DNA from: Sarcophilus harrisii
Taxonomy: Eukaryota > Chordata > Mammalia > Dasyuromorphia > Dasyuridae
NCBI RefSeq assembly: GCF_902635505.1
Contig: NC_045427.1
Span: 134,649,960 to 134,713,959, forward strand
Direction: 5' to 3'
DNA length: 64,000 bases
The translations under genes and the position numbers were made by a program. Below, piece after piece: positions 36,345-47,904 of this stretch. Each line of letters opens with the position of its first letter. Within the stretch, counting starts at the first letter, position 1. The notes beneath the pieces are model-generated. The model worked only from the letters and a program-made list of their open reading frames with translations. It was not told the DNA's origin and ran no database searches.

Positions 36345-36725
36345 GTTCTTGTCACTTAACCACTCTCCTTCCTGTCTTGATGTCATTTACACATCTGATA
36401 AACAAACCAGTTATATCTTCATCCAAGTCATTGATAAAAATCTGAAAACAGCACAGGGCCAACTTCTGGGCATAGCATTGGTCCCATCACCATCCATGAA
36501 TGTTTGTTATCCCAGAATAACCAAATTCTTTTATTTGACCCAAATCTCTCTTTCTACTCATCACTAAGCTTCATCCCTCTTAAACTTGTTTTTTCTTACC
36601 TTAGTCTACACTACTAGGTTTCCCATTTCCTCAGCTAGTACTGTGGCCCTATTTGCCTTCTTTCCCAGTGTTCACACTATCTTTAAACCAGTTCAACTTT
36701 ATGCTGTTTTCTATCCTCCAGATCT
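36345..36725 (-). mobile_element. CR1/L3-type LINE fragment
   Basis: 'catccaagtcattgataaaa' then 'gaaaacagcacagggccaac' is a signature antisense CR1 3' block known across amniotes. Confidence 0.75.
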
Positions 36726-36729
36726 CTAC

Positions 36730-37010
36730 CTTCACAAATGTCCATCTCAAGTCAATTAACTTCTTTGTTATCTGTTATACGAGTACCTACTTCCCAGGAT
36801 TGTAGTGTTGCTTCTGAGTATCTCAAACTCAACCTGTCAAAAATAGAATTCATTTTCTTTCCCACAAACTTCCCTCTTCCAGACTTCCCTACTACTGTTA
36901 ATACTGTTCCCCAATTTCAGTGTTCAAATGATCATCAATGTAATCCAAAATTTAATATCTTTTGTAGCTCAATTATTTCTCCACATAATTTTGTTTTGTA
37001 ATCACATTCA
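36730..37010 (+). mobile_element. L2/CR1-clade LINE, ORF2 fragment
   Basis: A frame with 'LKLNLSKIEFIFFPTN' matches the post-YADD 'LN.SKTE.I.FP' block of L2/CR1 reverse transcriptases. Confidence 0.7.
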
Positions 37011-37109
37011 TATATATATGTATTATTAATTATATTATTATTATAGGATTTTATTTATAGATATACTTTTTCTCAAAAAATGAAATATTATATTTGTTCC
37101 ATTTTTATA

Positions 37110-38005
37110 TTTGTGGCAAATTAATAAACTCCAAAGTATTAAGTACTTATTATTCCTTATCCCATTTCCATTATCAAGAGAACTTAAGACAACTAATACT
37201 GAAGCCTGACAAGTTTGGGGTTTTTGTAACTATGAATAAAATTAATCAGCATAAAAATATACTATTATACCTCCAGCATTTAGCATAGTACTTTGTACAT
37301 AGTGCTTAATAAATGTATTATTCATTTATTTATTCATGGGGGTGGGGAAGAAACACACCATCATTCTCCCAGTCACCCAAGTTCTCAAACCTCAGTGTAT
37401 CCCCATTCCTCACTCCATATATCAAATCCATTGCCAAATCTTGTCATTTTTATCTTCTCAATATCTGTCCTTTCCCCTTCTTTCCATTCAGGTCCTCATC
37501 ACCACTCCCTTGGTGGTGGTTTCCCTGCCCCAGGTATCTCTTGAATCCAATCCATCCATCACTCAGCGCCAAAATTATTTGCCTAAAGCATATCACCTCC
37601 TTGCTCAGAGACCTCCAGTGGCTCCCTATTACCTCCAGAATCAAAGAGAAAATCCTCTGGTATTTAAAGTTTCTTACAATTTGGAGTCTTGCTACCCTCC
37701 CAGCCTTCCTACACTTGCACTCCCCTCATGTACCTTATAGTTAGTTCTTTGAATAAGACACTCATCTCTTATCCCTCTTTGTACTGATTGTCCCCATGCC
37801 TGGAATGCTCTTCAACTGAAATTCCACCTTCTCCAGCAAACCTTTCTCATAAATCTCATTGTGAATACCTTCTCCTTTCAGATTGCCTTCATGGACTCTC
37901 TTTGGTATGTACCTAGTTATTTACATTTACTCTTTCTTGTTTAAATGCTTGCCTCCTTTTCTTTCTCTTTTTTAAGGTTCCAGCACTCAGCACAATGCAG
38001 GGCAC
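37110..38005 (+). mobile_element. L2-type LINE, ORF2 C-terminal region and tail
   Basis: 37110-37330 is a worn tail ('agcatagtactttgtacata'). 37340-38005 is a long ORF2-derived stretch in which 'LQWLPITSRIKEKILWYLK' matches the L2 'L.WLPI..RI.FK' block, then 'atgcctggaatgctcttcaa' and the tail 'agcactcagcacaatgcagg'. The 143-aa and 134-aa frames belong to this relic. Confidence 0.8.
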
Positions 38006-38009
38006 ATTT

Positions 38010-38275
38010 CTAGCCAGCTAGATGGCACAGTAGATAGAGCACTGGGTCTGGAATCAGGAAACCTGAGTTCAAATCCAGTTTCAAACACCAACTGTGTGAT
38101 CCTGAACAAATCACTGACCCTCTCTGCCTCAGTTTCCTCATCTGTAAAATAGAAATAATATTAGCACCTACCTTCCAGGGTTGTTGTGAAGATGAAGTAA
38201 GAAAACAATTGTAAAGCACTTTGCAAACCCTAAAATGCTATATATAAATAAATATAGAAATTAAATAATTATTGA
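38010..38275 (+). mobile_element. MIR/tRNA-type SINE, full length
   Basis: 'agctagatggcacagtagat', 'cctgagttcaaatccagttt', 'gcctcagtttcctcatctgt', 'ggttgttgtgaagatgaagt', 'gcactttgcaaaccctaaa'. Confidence 0.9.
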
Positions 38276-38299
38276 CTGACGACTTGTGCTTACCATATA

Positions 38300-38440
38300 T
38301 TTTTCACATTAATTATCTGTCCCCACAAATAAGTAATATATATATAATAAGATATAAGCTCCTTAAGGTCAGGCATTGTTTCATTTTTATCTTTGTCTTT
38401 AGCACAAAATAGGGACTTAATAAATGCTGGTTAGTTGACT
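38300..38440 (+). mobile_element. L2-type LINE tail
   Basis: 'gatataagctccttaaggtc', 'aggcattgtttcattttta', 'gggacttaataaatgctgg'. Confidence 0.7.
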
Positions 38441-38905
38441 TGAATTGTGGATATGACAAATCCCTGCAGTCAGAGGTGTCCTGGAGCCAGCTTATACTGT
38501 CTGGGCAAATACAACAAAAGCAAGATTTGATTTCTTGTGTTGTTGATTGTCCAGATTTAAGCAAGTTGTGGAGAAAACATTAATAATGCAAATTAAAACT
38601 AAGTTGTATTCCATGCACTTTCCTTCTTCTCATGGGGGGATCCAAGAGCTCCTTGTTAAATATTTACTAGGATATCCCTGTTTGTAGCCATTAAACTTCA
38701 AACATCAGTGAAAGTAGAATAGTCATTCAACCAGTTCTATTTCCACTTAATTCTATTATCTGTTTCTCTCTGTGTTACCTATTCCATTCTTCAAAAAATT
38801 TCAAAACCAACAATTTTCAACCATAGCTTAGCACTCACATTACAAGTTATTTTAGTAATCTGGGAGTAGTTGTTCTTGCCCTTGGGATAAAGAACCATTG
38901 AGGAC
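38441..38905. other. unassigned intergenic sequence
   Basis: No gene or confident repeat recognised. Confidence 0.3.
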
Positions 38906-38914
38906 AGCTCTTTC

Positions 38915-39052
38915 TCACTCATTTATTTACTCATTAATACATTTCCTCATTCACTTCACTCATCCATTTAATCACTTATTCATTCATTTCTCATCAATTC
39001 TTTACCATACTGACTCATTCACTCATTTATTTACTCACTCATTCATTTACTG
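38915..39052. repeat. degenerate (TCAT)n microsatellite
   Basis: Imperfect repeats of 'tcat'/'ttca' such as 'ctcactcatttatttactca'. The 64-aa His/Ser/Phe-rich frame across it is an artefact. Confidence 0.8.
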
Positions 39053-39055
39053 GAA

Positions 39056-39655
39056 AAAAAAACTTATTCTGTTGTTATATAAAACATTGTAAGGAAAGAT
39101 AAAAATAGATGTCTGGCTTTTCAGAGGTGGGGTTTGAAGAATATAGAGGTTAATAAATCCTTGTTTAATTAAATTGAATGATGGTTAAGAGGAAAAGGAG
39201 GGAACAAGGAGAGTCCCCTTAGGTAAATGTTGAGAGCTATTGTTACTTGAAATTCTTGGTCTTCCTATTCTGCATCCATCTTTTCAGGGGTTCTTTATGG
39301 GTCCATTTGGTGGTTAGGGCAAAGTCTATACTGTGGTATAAGCCCCCACACTCTTCCCATTCTCTTTCTGTGTTCCCCACCCCTCACTCTCAAGCATCTG
39401 AGGTCCAGTAACTGCCTAAGGCTGCTTCTGCCTATAAGGATTCCCATGTTCACACTTGCCTCTCTTTCCTTGGACCTTTTCCCAGATGCTCCCTGTCTGC
39501 ACTTGTACCTCAGAGCACCCTCAAAGCAGAGACCCTCTTCTATGCTCTTGTCACATTCATAGGCTTGGGCACACTAGGTACTCAGTATAGATTTGTTAAT
39601 TAATGGATCACCCACAATAGAGCTTACCACCTGTTCTTCCCCATTCAGACCCTTC
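39056..39655. other. unassigned intergenic sequence
   Basis: No coding signal. A possible worn LINE tail ('ttcataggcttgggcacact') lies at about 39555-39605. Confidence 0.3.
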
Positions 39656-39659
39656 CAAG

Positions 39660-39865
39660 GTTCCCAGCATCAAATGTAGAGAGTCCTGGGGCAGTGAGTC
39701 AGGACGCCAGGATTCCAGACCTATTCCACACACTTGCCTGGTGTGTGTTTGGGCCTCAGGTATTCCTGTCTGTAAAGTGGGGATGATCCCAATCTCCTCC
39801 CTGCCTCCGAGGGATGTGGTAAGAATGAATGAGATCATGTCTGGGCAGGGCATCGAGTGCCTCTG
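39660..39865 (+). mobile_element. MIR-type SINE
   Basis: 'gagtcaggacgccaggattc', 'ggcctcaggtattcctgtct', 'gtaaagtggggatgatccca': sense, moderately worn. Confidence 0.65.
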
Positions 39866-39942
39866 AGACCCAGCCTAAGATAAACACCCCGGTGGAATAA
39901 CAGACTGCAAGAGGGAAGACATTTCCATAATGTTTGTTTTTT

Positions 39943-40340
39943 TTCTATCTTCCTTCCTTCCTTCCTTCCTTCCTTCCTTCCTTCCTTCTTTCTTTTCTTC
40001 CTTCCTTCCTTCCTTCCTTCTTTCCTTCCTTCTTTCCTTCCTTCTTTTCTTCCTTCCTTCCTTCCTTCCTTCCTTCCTTCCTTCCTTCCTTCCTTCCTTC
40101 CTTCTTTCCTTCCTTCCTTCCTTTCTTTTTTCCTTCCTTTCTTTCTCTTTCTCCTTCTCAAACTGTTCTCTCCTTCCTCCCTTCCTTTCTTCTTTCTCTT
40201 CCTTCCTTTTCTTCATCTCTTTTCTTTTTTCTTTCTATTTCCCCCTTTAATTTTCTCCCTCCTTTCTTTTTTTCTTCTTCTCTATTCCTCTTTTTCTGTC
40301 TTTTTCTTCCTCCTCCTCCCTTTCTTTCTTCTTCTGTGTT
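39943..40340. repeat. (TTCC)n / (TTTC)n microsatellite block
   Basis: A clean (CTTC)n at about 39949-40140 grades into degenerate T/C-rich sequence. Lys/Glu/Arg-repeat (-) and Phe/Leu/Pro/Ser-repeat (+) frames of 106-164 aa are artefacts. Confidence 0.95.
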
Positions 40341-40685
40341 TCCCTCAGCTTGTAGATTTACACAAATTCCTAAATTCTTAGGTTTAATGTGGAGTAATTT
40401 TGGAAATAAGTGTACCTTAACAAGCTAGGGATTCTATCACAGTTCATCTGAGAACCTCTAAATTCTTCTTTCTCCTTTCCTTTCCCCTTCCTTTTCCTCT
40501 ATTCTTCTTTTTCTGTCCTTTTCTCTTCCTCTTCTTTCTTTCTTTCTTTTTTTTCTCTGTTTCTCTCAGCTTGTAGATTCACACAAATTCCTAAATTCCT
40601 AGGTTCAATGTGGAGTAATTTGGAGAATAAGCATACCTTAACGAGCTAGGGACTCCGTCACAGTTCTTATTGGGAACCTCTAAAA
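40281..40685 (+). repeat. local tandem duplication, two ~185-bp copies
   Basis: Copies at 40281-40463 and 40498-40685 share 'cagcttgtagatt', 'cacaaattcctaaatt', 'aatgtggagtaattt' and 'gagctaggga' or near-identical text, each led by a pyrimidine-rich stretch. Confidence 0.9.
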
Positions 40686-40898
40686 ATCATCTGAACTTGG
40701 ATTTGCTTCTTATTAGCAAACTGGACAAGGAACATGCTTTTCAAAAGTTAAACATTTAGTCAGGACTATAGGGAAGCCTACTTCAACAGCCCTTCTCAAA
40801 TAAGTAAGAATTCATTTCCACTTCTCACTTCCTACCAGAATAGCCTGGGAAAGAAAACAAAATCGCCAAGTCACATGACCCCAAAATAAGAAAGTAGA
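40686..40898. other. unassigned intergenic sequence
   Basis: Nothing recognised. Confidence 0.3.
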
Positions 40899-40904
40899 AA
40901 ATGT

Positions 40905-41189
40905 ATGTTCTTTCTCTCCCTCCCTCTCTCTCTCTCTCTCTCCTTTCCTTTTTCCCTCCCTCCTCTCTCTCTCATTCTCTCTTTCTCCCTCTCTCTGTCT
41001 CTGTTTCTATAACTCTCTTTGTCTCTGTCTGTCTCTATCTCTGTCTCTGTTTCTATCACTGTTACTCTGTCTCTGTCTCTATCTCTGCCTCTTTTGTGTT
41101 TCTATCATTGTTTCTCTGTCTCTTTCTCTGTCTCTGTCTCTCCCTTTATCTCTGCCCTCCTCTCCCTTTCCCTCTATTTGTCCCTCTCC

Positions 41190-41243
<54 letters not shown>
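40905..41243. repeat. (TC)n microsatellite block
   Basis: A degenerate C/T block ending in a clean (TC)n at about 41196-41242. The Ser/Leu-rich frames over it are artefacts. Confidence 0.95.
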
Positions 41244-41245
<2 letters not shown>

Positions 41246-41340
41246 AAAATCTGCTTCACTGTCTTTCTCTAAAATTTTCCTTGATGATCTCATCAATTTC
41301 TGTGGCTCGACTTTTACCCCAAAGCAGTTTCGACACCTTC
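41244..41340 (+). mobile_element. L2/CR1-clade LINE, RT fragment
   Basis: 'ccttgatgatctcatcaatt' then 'cttttaccccaaagcag': the same point of the LINE as at 32500, again directly after a (TC)n array. Confidence 0.65.
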
Positions 41341-41635
41341 TCATAGCCCAGATGTCTGTTCATTTTGCTCTGTGGGGTCTTAGAAACATGTTAGGACTTT
41401 TGAACTCCTGGATAGTGACAGTGCAGTCTCTCTCCATGTGGCTGTACTTTTTTCTTCTGCCCAGAGGTTTCTGTCACTCTCCCAAAGTAGGTCTCTTCTC
41501 TCTCTACCATGCAACAAAAGCATAGTTTTTCCTGGGAAATGAAGTCCTGAGAATACCAGTCAGGCTTGATGTTGATATTGTAGTCCCTTCAATCACATAT
41601 GTCCCTATTAACTCCTACCCACAGTAAAAATAATT
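41341..41635. other. unassigned intergenic sequence
   Basis: No gene or repeat recognised. Confidence 0.3.
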
Positions 41636-41639
41636 TTAC

Positions 41640-41792
41640 TGGAGCAGCTCATTGGTGCAGTGGATAGAGCACTAGCCCTGAAATCAGGAGGACCTGAGTT
41701 CAAATTTGACCTCAGACACTTAATACTTCCAAGCTGGCCAAGTCACTTAACCCCAATTGCCTCAGTATAAATAAATAATTTTACTCCTTAAA
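41640..41792 (+). mobile_element. tRNA-derived SINE, marsupial type
   Basis: 'ggtgcagtggatagagcact', 'agccctgaaatcaggaggac', 'cttaaccccaattgcctcag': a near-consensus sense copy. Confidence 0.92.
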
Positions 41793-41905
41793 AATCACAC
41801 TCAATGAATATATATTGCTATTCTTCATAAAACATCCATTAATTTGCATGAAAAAATTAGTCAATTATTCTTGAGACAAATATCATAAGAAAGTATATAG
41901 TATAT

Positions 41906-42005
41906 AATTTTCAATTAATATCTCCTATAGTACACAATCATATAAATTCCAATCATAGAGAAATAATTTATAGCAAACAGAGTTGCCTACAGCAGATAGA
42001 ATATA
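41906..42005 (+). repeat. 100-bp direct repeat, copy 1
   Basis: From 'aattttcaattaatatctcc' to 'agcagatagaatata'; about 91% identical to 43421-43520. The family is not recognised. Confidence 0.9.
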
Positions 42006-42009
42006 GGTC

Positions 42010-42960
42010 ACATGTAAATGCTTTTTTGATTTCTTGATCTAGTTGTCTAATGGATATCTTACACTCAACATATTTAAAACAGAACTCATTATCTTTTTTC
42101 CTAGATACTCCCATCTTCTTAACTTACCTATCACTGTTAGGAGTTTCCCATAACACAAGTCTCCAACCTTGATGTCATCTTTCACTCACTCTCATTCCCC
42201 AAATCGAATCATCATTTCTACATTTATGGTATCTTTCATAAGTGCTCCTTTTTTTCTCTACATTATTCCCAGCTGCTTCAGACCCTTATCGCCTCATAGC
42301 TGGACAATACAGTAGCTTGCTGGTCAGTCTTCCTCCCTCAAGTCTTTTCCCATTCTGATGCATCACACACAATTAAGTGATCCTACTAAATTCACACAGG
42401 TCTGACCATATCACCCTCTCTGTACAGTAACCGTCAGTGGTTCCCTGTAATCTTCAGGATCAAAAATAAAACCCTCTGTTTGGCTTTTAAAGCCCTTTAT
42501 AATCTGGTCTTTCTACATTTCCAGTTCTCTTATACCTTATTCCTTTCCATGGACTCCATGTACTTTGTGATCCAGTTACATTGGCCCCCATGCTGTTCCT
42601 TGCACAAGACACTCCATCTCCTGCTCAGGACATTTTTACTGGCTGTCCCCCAGCACTGGAATGCTCTCCTTTCATGTCTCCAGCTCCTGACCTCTTTGGC
42701 AACCTACAAGTCTTAGTCAAAATACCACCTTCTGTAATAAAACTTTCCCAGTCCCCCTCAGTGTTAGTGCCTTCCTTCTGAGGTGTTTTTCCCTCCAATA
42801 TATCCCATATATATCTTTGTACATAGTTATTTATATGTGTTCTCCCCCAATTAGATTATGAGCTCCTTGGGAGCAGAGGCTATTTGTGTCTTTCTTTATA
42901 TTCCCATCATTTAGCACAGTATCTGGTATATTTAATAAATACTTGTTGACTTAACTTGAC
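42010..42960 (+). mobile_element. L2-type LINE, ORF2 C-terminal region to 3' tail
   Basis: 'tttaaaacagaactcattat', 'ccttgatgtcatctttcact', 'ccgtcagtggttccctgtaa', 'cccagcactggaatgctctc' and the tail 'gattatgagctccttgggag' to 'tttaataaatacttgttga'. This is the most complete L2-like copy in the window and encodes nothing intact. Confidence 0.85.
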
Positions 42961-43420
42961 ATAGCCAGATGATATTAAATCATATGTAATTTTTTTATTT
43001 AAAATTCACATTAAAATCTACAGTCCATTAATGGGCACCTTTTTTTTTTTAACAAAATGAGTATTGTATCTTCATCTATGATCCCAGGGATATTGCATTC
43101 CAGCCTGGTCCCTGGCCAGTTAGTCTTTGTACTTGTCATATTGTCACATCCGTATACCTTGTCTCTTGAGGCCTTATGGGTGAGTCAATATCCTCAGGCT
43201 TATTGGTCTGCAGTCCTAATTTTGGGCCTATTAAATAATCTAAGTTGAAAACCAGTTTCCAGACCCGGATGAATCAGGTTCTGTGGAGAAGAGAATGTCC
43301 ATAACTGGTATGTGAGCTGGAAAAAAGACAATTTCTGGAGTCAGTTATCTCCCCAGATTTAAGTAGATCTTCTAGGGCAACCTTAACAGGGCTCCTTAGC
43401 CTTCAGGAAGTTACCAACAT
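42961..43420. other. unassigned sequence between direct-repeat copies
   Basis: No coding signal. It could be part of the same unrecognised repeat as 41906 and 43421. Confidence 0.3.
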
Positions 43421-43520
43421 AACTTTCAATTAATATTTCCTATAGTACACAATCACATAAATTGCAATCATGGAGAAGTAATTTACAGCAAGCAGAGTTG
43501 CTTACAGCAGATAGAATATA
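43421..43520 (+). repeat. 100-bp direct repeat, copy 2
   Basis: From 'aactttcaattaatatttcc' to 'agcagatagaatata'; pairs with 41906-42005. Confidence 0.9.
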
Positions 43521-43689
43521 CAGATAGAATATCTTGATCCATATTCTCCCCATATAGCCCATCATTTGTTTCTATATTCCAGGGAATCTTTCTAAATTTC
43601 CTAGGGAGAATAGGTATTGGTCTTGCAGGGCTTCAGTCACTCTCTGGGTTGATTTAATAGACTGGCAAATTACCCTTTTTTTTTTTTTA

Positions 43690-43885
43690 AACTTAGTGAG
43701 ACAGCTAAGTATTAGAGTGGAGAGAAAAAATTTGGAATCAGTAAATCTCAAGTTCAGATTCTTGCAGCGGATTCTTCCTAGCTCTGGAACCTCAGAAGGC
43801 CATCTAACCTCTCTCAGCCTATTTCCTGACAGGATCATCATATTGATCAAATGAGATAACATGTAACTAAATAAGTTACATAAGA
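43690..43885 (+). mobile_element. SINE relic
   Basis: 'gagacagctaagtattagag', 'tggaatcagtaaatctcaag', 'ttgatcaaatgagataacat': sense, worn. Confidence 0.6.
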
Positions 43886-44119
43886 TATATTATAAGATAT
43901 GATATATTACTATAAAATCAAATACCTAGGTATCATTTTCATTAATTACTTGGTATAGGATGACCATCCATTATCATGCCTTTTCCCTGAACTTCTAAGC
44001 AGAACTCTGCCCTCCAGTTACCTCCCCGAATGAGAATATTAGGGTATCATTTCTCCTTTACTAAGCTTTTCCTCAGCTGAGACTTCTTCAAATAATCTCT
44101 CAGTTGAGTGAAGAACTAG

Positions 44120-44370
44120 TTGGGACACTCCATATGTTTATATTCAAGGTTTCCAGACAGATCTCTGCTTCAGACTCTCTACCCCATTATGCTCCCAACT
44201 TGGATAGTCTCCCCTCCCTCCTTTAAGCTTTCTTGTACGTATTGTTTTATATTAAAATGTAAGCTCCTTGAGAGTAGGGATTATCTTTCTTTATGCTTAT
44301 AATTATATTCTCATATTTAGCTCAGTGTCTGCCCCATAGTAAGTCTTTAACTAATGCTTATTGATAAAAA
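44120..44370 (+). mobile_element. L2-type LINE tail
   Basis: 'aaaatgtaagctccttgaga', 'gtagggattatctttcttta', 'agctcagtgtctgccccata'. Confidence 0.7.
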
Positions 44371-44639
44371 GATGAAGAATTATTTTTCCTGATGGCATTA
44401 TGCACACACACTGGATGTATTGACTCTATTGAACTTACCCCTAAGGCCTCTGTCTTCAACCTGTTTTTCATGGTGTAATTAAAACAGTCTGGCTATGGGG
44501 TTCCTTGAAGATGTAGTTTTAGACTTCTTGATGCTTGCCAAGGCTAGCACTAGTTTGAGCAGGATGTGGGTTATGTTCTTCCTGTCCCTTTCTAGAGGTA
44601 AAAAAAGTCTATGAATACCAGCTTCAAAGACTTGGTACT

Positions 44640-46900
44640 TTTGCACATGCTTTTCTGGCAAGCAGTTGAGTCAGTTTATCACCTTTCTTGGAACACATTG
44701 AATAGAGGGCTCACACTTACGGAAATCGCCTACCACCAGGGTTGATAGAACCTGGCCAGTAAAAGCCTACCTCCAGAATTTAGTCTGGCCCCAAGAGAGT
44801 CCAGGAGCCCACCAACATGGAGTGCTTTCTTAGATGGTAGACCTTTGGTGGTACCAATTGCCTTCTTTTTGTACTTAATATGGATTTGGTCATTGTTTAG
44901 TTCAGCACTCCATAGCACAATTTTATCCTTGAATTCCCATATGGTTTCTTAGAAGGGGAGCTAAGCTTGAGTCAAAGATCATGTTCTTTTTTCTTAGCCT
45001 TAGAAAAAAAAATCATTTTGTGTAGATATTCCTGCCACATCTATGTACTCTACCAATCATCCAAGGATACCTGATATAGAGAGCACTGGCTTAATACTAT
45101 CATATTTACTTGGTTGCACTTTCTTGTATTAATGGTTTTCCTTCCTTCAGGTTACAGGCTACTTTTGCTACCTTCCACAGGATCACCAAAGTTTCTGATG
45201 GGTAGGCTTTCCAGATAGGACACCTACATCCAAGTTAGTCTTTCCTGGCTGATAATGAATGCTGAACTCATAGTTGGCCAGTGTTTGCATTTATCTCTGG
45301 CAGGTGTCATTCAATTTAGCACTTGTCAAAATATTATCCAGCGGATTATTACCCATCCATACTTAGAATTGAGACATACATTCTTGACACTTATCAGTGA
45401 CAATGACTTTAGAGCCATGAATGTCAATGGAATGAATGTCAACCCACTGATAAGTGGGTAGAATAACAAATCTCTCTGTTGGCAAAGTCATAGATGGTGG
45501 CCATAGATTTCCTGGTATAAAACTGTTTCCAAGTCCCACAAGGCTTGCCTGGATCTGCAGAAGGCAGCGCTAATGCAAGTTGACCAAGTCCTTAAAAACC
45601 TCCTCACATTTCTTATCCCAACAATCTCTAACCAGTCCCAGAGAGCTTAGAGCAAGATTGCCCTGTTTTACCTTTTGTTCAACCCTTGGTTGAGATCATT
45701 AAGAGGCTTTGAGATAATGATATACAGTGCTCTTCACCCATCTCCAATAGTGGCCACAAAATCCTATGAAAGTATTTGGATGCAGTCAATTAAGTATTTT
45801 TATCTTTTCAGGGTCTCCTATGGGACTCACACACTGCAGAACTTAAACTTTTTGAGTGGCAAATTTAGACAAGAGGCTTCATCTAATACCTTTAGCAGTC
45901 TTTTCTTATGCTCTTCCAATATTTTTTCAAATACAATAGATTATCCAGGAACATAAGCACCTCCAGCCAACAATGCAGGTCACTCACTAAACTTTTTCCA
46001 TGAATCACCAAAAAGTAGCTAAAGTTCCAGAAATCCTTGGTACACACACATTCAGATTAGTAGAACCCACTGGATGGGAGGTCCTCTTCTTTATCTTCAG
46101 CTGCCATAGAATTCTGATGGTATCCTTGATATAGACCTCAGACTGAAAACCACTGGTTGTCCAGCAGACAGTCCAAAACATCTTAAATGTATGACAGTGT
46201 TGCATTTCTGATTCAGAGTGACGGTCCATTCATATCCTGCTTTTCCCAGGCTCATTCTGTTCCATAATTGAGACTGAGACATCCACACTACGAACCAGTT
46301 AGTAAGTCATCTCCATTTCTTTTGACTAACAGCCCTTAAAAAGTTCAGAAATCACTAAATTGGATTATGTGTGTTTTCCCTGAGTAAACTTCTTATCTCA
46401 CCCATGCAATGAGAATGTATCAGCTCTTAAAAAACTGGGTTTCTTACTCAGATTATCCTTTCAATCCTCAGACTCTGGAGAGTATCCAAATCCACCTTTG
46501 AGTTGGAAGTTCTTGGAGACTCTCAGCCAAATCCTGTGCTCTATCTTCCTATAAGCCTGTGCATAGGAGACACAAGGTGTTAGGATGTTTGGGGATAGAG
46601 CTAGCTCCGTGTAGACTCTGCCAGTACTTTGAAGAGTTTGGACTTGGTCCCAAACAGCTCTGAAACTCCAGAGATATTAGCCTACTCTGGATGGAGTAGA
46701 GTCATGATGTCCACTTTTGCTGAAGACACACTATTCTGGTTCATTAAACTGTTTTTGGTTTCTAATGTCACCTGTGGGACATAAGGGAGAGGGTTGGGAA
46801 GCAAGGAAAGCTTGTTTGTTTTTTGAATCTTGTTTCCTCTCCTGGAGGTTTCAACAGAACCCTAATTGACAGATTGAGATCTGGAGGCAGGATCTGCTGT
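44640..46900 (-). mobile_element. Ty3/gypsy-like LTR retrotransposon, pol relic, broken fossil
   Basis: Read on the minus strand, pieces of pol occur in the right order. Reverse transcriptase text is at about 46200-45850. The RT thumb and connection follow at about 45750-45600. An RNase H C-terminal piece, 'NYEFSIHYQPGKTN' in one frame, is at about 45225-45280. Text like an integrase zinc-binding finger is at about 44850-44680. The RNase H motif is typical of vertebrate Ty3/gypsy pol; the MamGyp-type relics of mammals are the likeliest source. No LTRs were recognised. It is heavily broken, at least ten lesions by impression, and very old. Confidence 0.7.
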
Positions 46901-46984
46901 TTTTATACCATCATCTGCACTTAATCTACAAATTCTTGAGAGCTACCTGATTATTTGAAGGCCTAATTGGCACTTATAATTCAG

Positions 46985-47400
46985 TTCTTGGTAATTTTAT
47001 TACTTTATTAGCCCTCTTCCTATTAAACTGTAAGCTGTAAGACATTGCTTCTTGACCATCCATCTGATCTTTCCTTTAAGATTCACGTTGTCTCACCTAC
47101 ACAAAATCTTTACTGACCCCCCTTCCCAATTGTCAGTGTGTTTATTTGGTTCAGATTTGTGCTAAATGAGAACATATATTTAAAACTTTATACTACTCTG
47201 TAAATGCTAGCCATCATTATTATTAACCATGATAATATATATATATATACTGGGTATAATAAACTTAAGAATGCACTGACTTTTGTATGTTATTTCCCTC
47301 CGGTACAGTGCAACCTCCTTCAAGGTAGAGACTGTCCCATATTCCTAGCATAGTACCTGATGGCAGTTGTTGAAAAATGCTTGTTGAATGAAAAAAAAGT
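46985..47400 (+). mobile_element. L2-type LINE tails (two)
   Basis: 'ttaaactgtaagctgtaaga' and 'aaaatctttactgacccccc' belong to one. 'tccttcaaggtagagactgt', 'ctagcatagtacctgatgg' and 'tgcttgttgaatgaa' belong to the other. Confidence 0.55.
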
Positions 47401-47900
47401 TTCTCGTGCCTAAATACATTTTTTAGTTTAAATAAATCCAATTTCCAAATGAACAAAATTCTCTTATGTCATATTACCACTCCCCCCAATATAGCAATAC
47501 CTATTTCTTACTACCAATGGCCCCTGTCCAAGTAAACCAGCAGTATGCTAAAGACTATACCTAAAGGATCATTTGTTAGATTTCTTAGGATTTCTTGTTC
47601 AGACATAGGTCTACCTGGATATCTTCTGGGGTCCCTTCTAGTTCTGAGATTCTGTGGCATATGTTGGATTTTGAAAACCATCCATTAGGGATTCAAATAG
47701 CAATATTTTGATGATCCTAGAAGAGAATTAGAAGTATATTATTTGTGTGACATTAAAAAAAAAAAAAATTAGGACCACAAAGTTGAGTTACCAGGGCAGA
47801 AGAGTAGCCAGGGATTCCACTCATGTGTCAGTGAAAGATAGCCATTCCTACATCACAGCTGATGGGTTCTTACAGACTATCCTCAGCAGAAAGTTCCCAT
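47401..47900. other. unassigned intergenic sequence
   Basis: No gene recognised. Confidence 0.3.
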
Positions 47901-47904
47901 ATAA

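Noticed and set aside
37313-37744. 143-aa and 134-aa frames as genes
   Set aside because: They match the C-terminal ORF2 region of an L2-type LINE, with no gene structure.
39835-40428. Lys/Glu/Gly/Arg-repeat and Phe/Leu/Pro/Ser-repeat frames
   Set aside because: Direct translation of the (TTCC)n microsatellite on the two strands.
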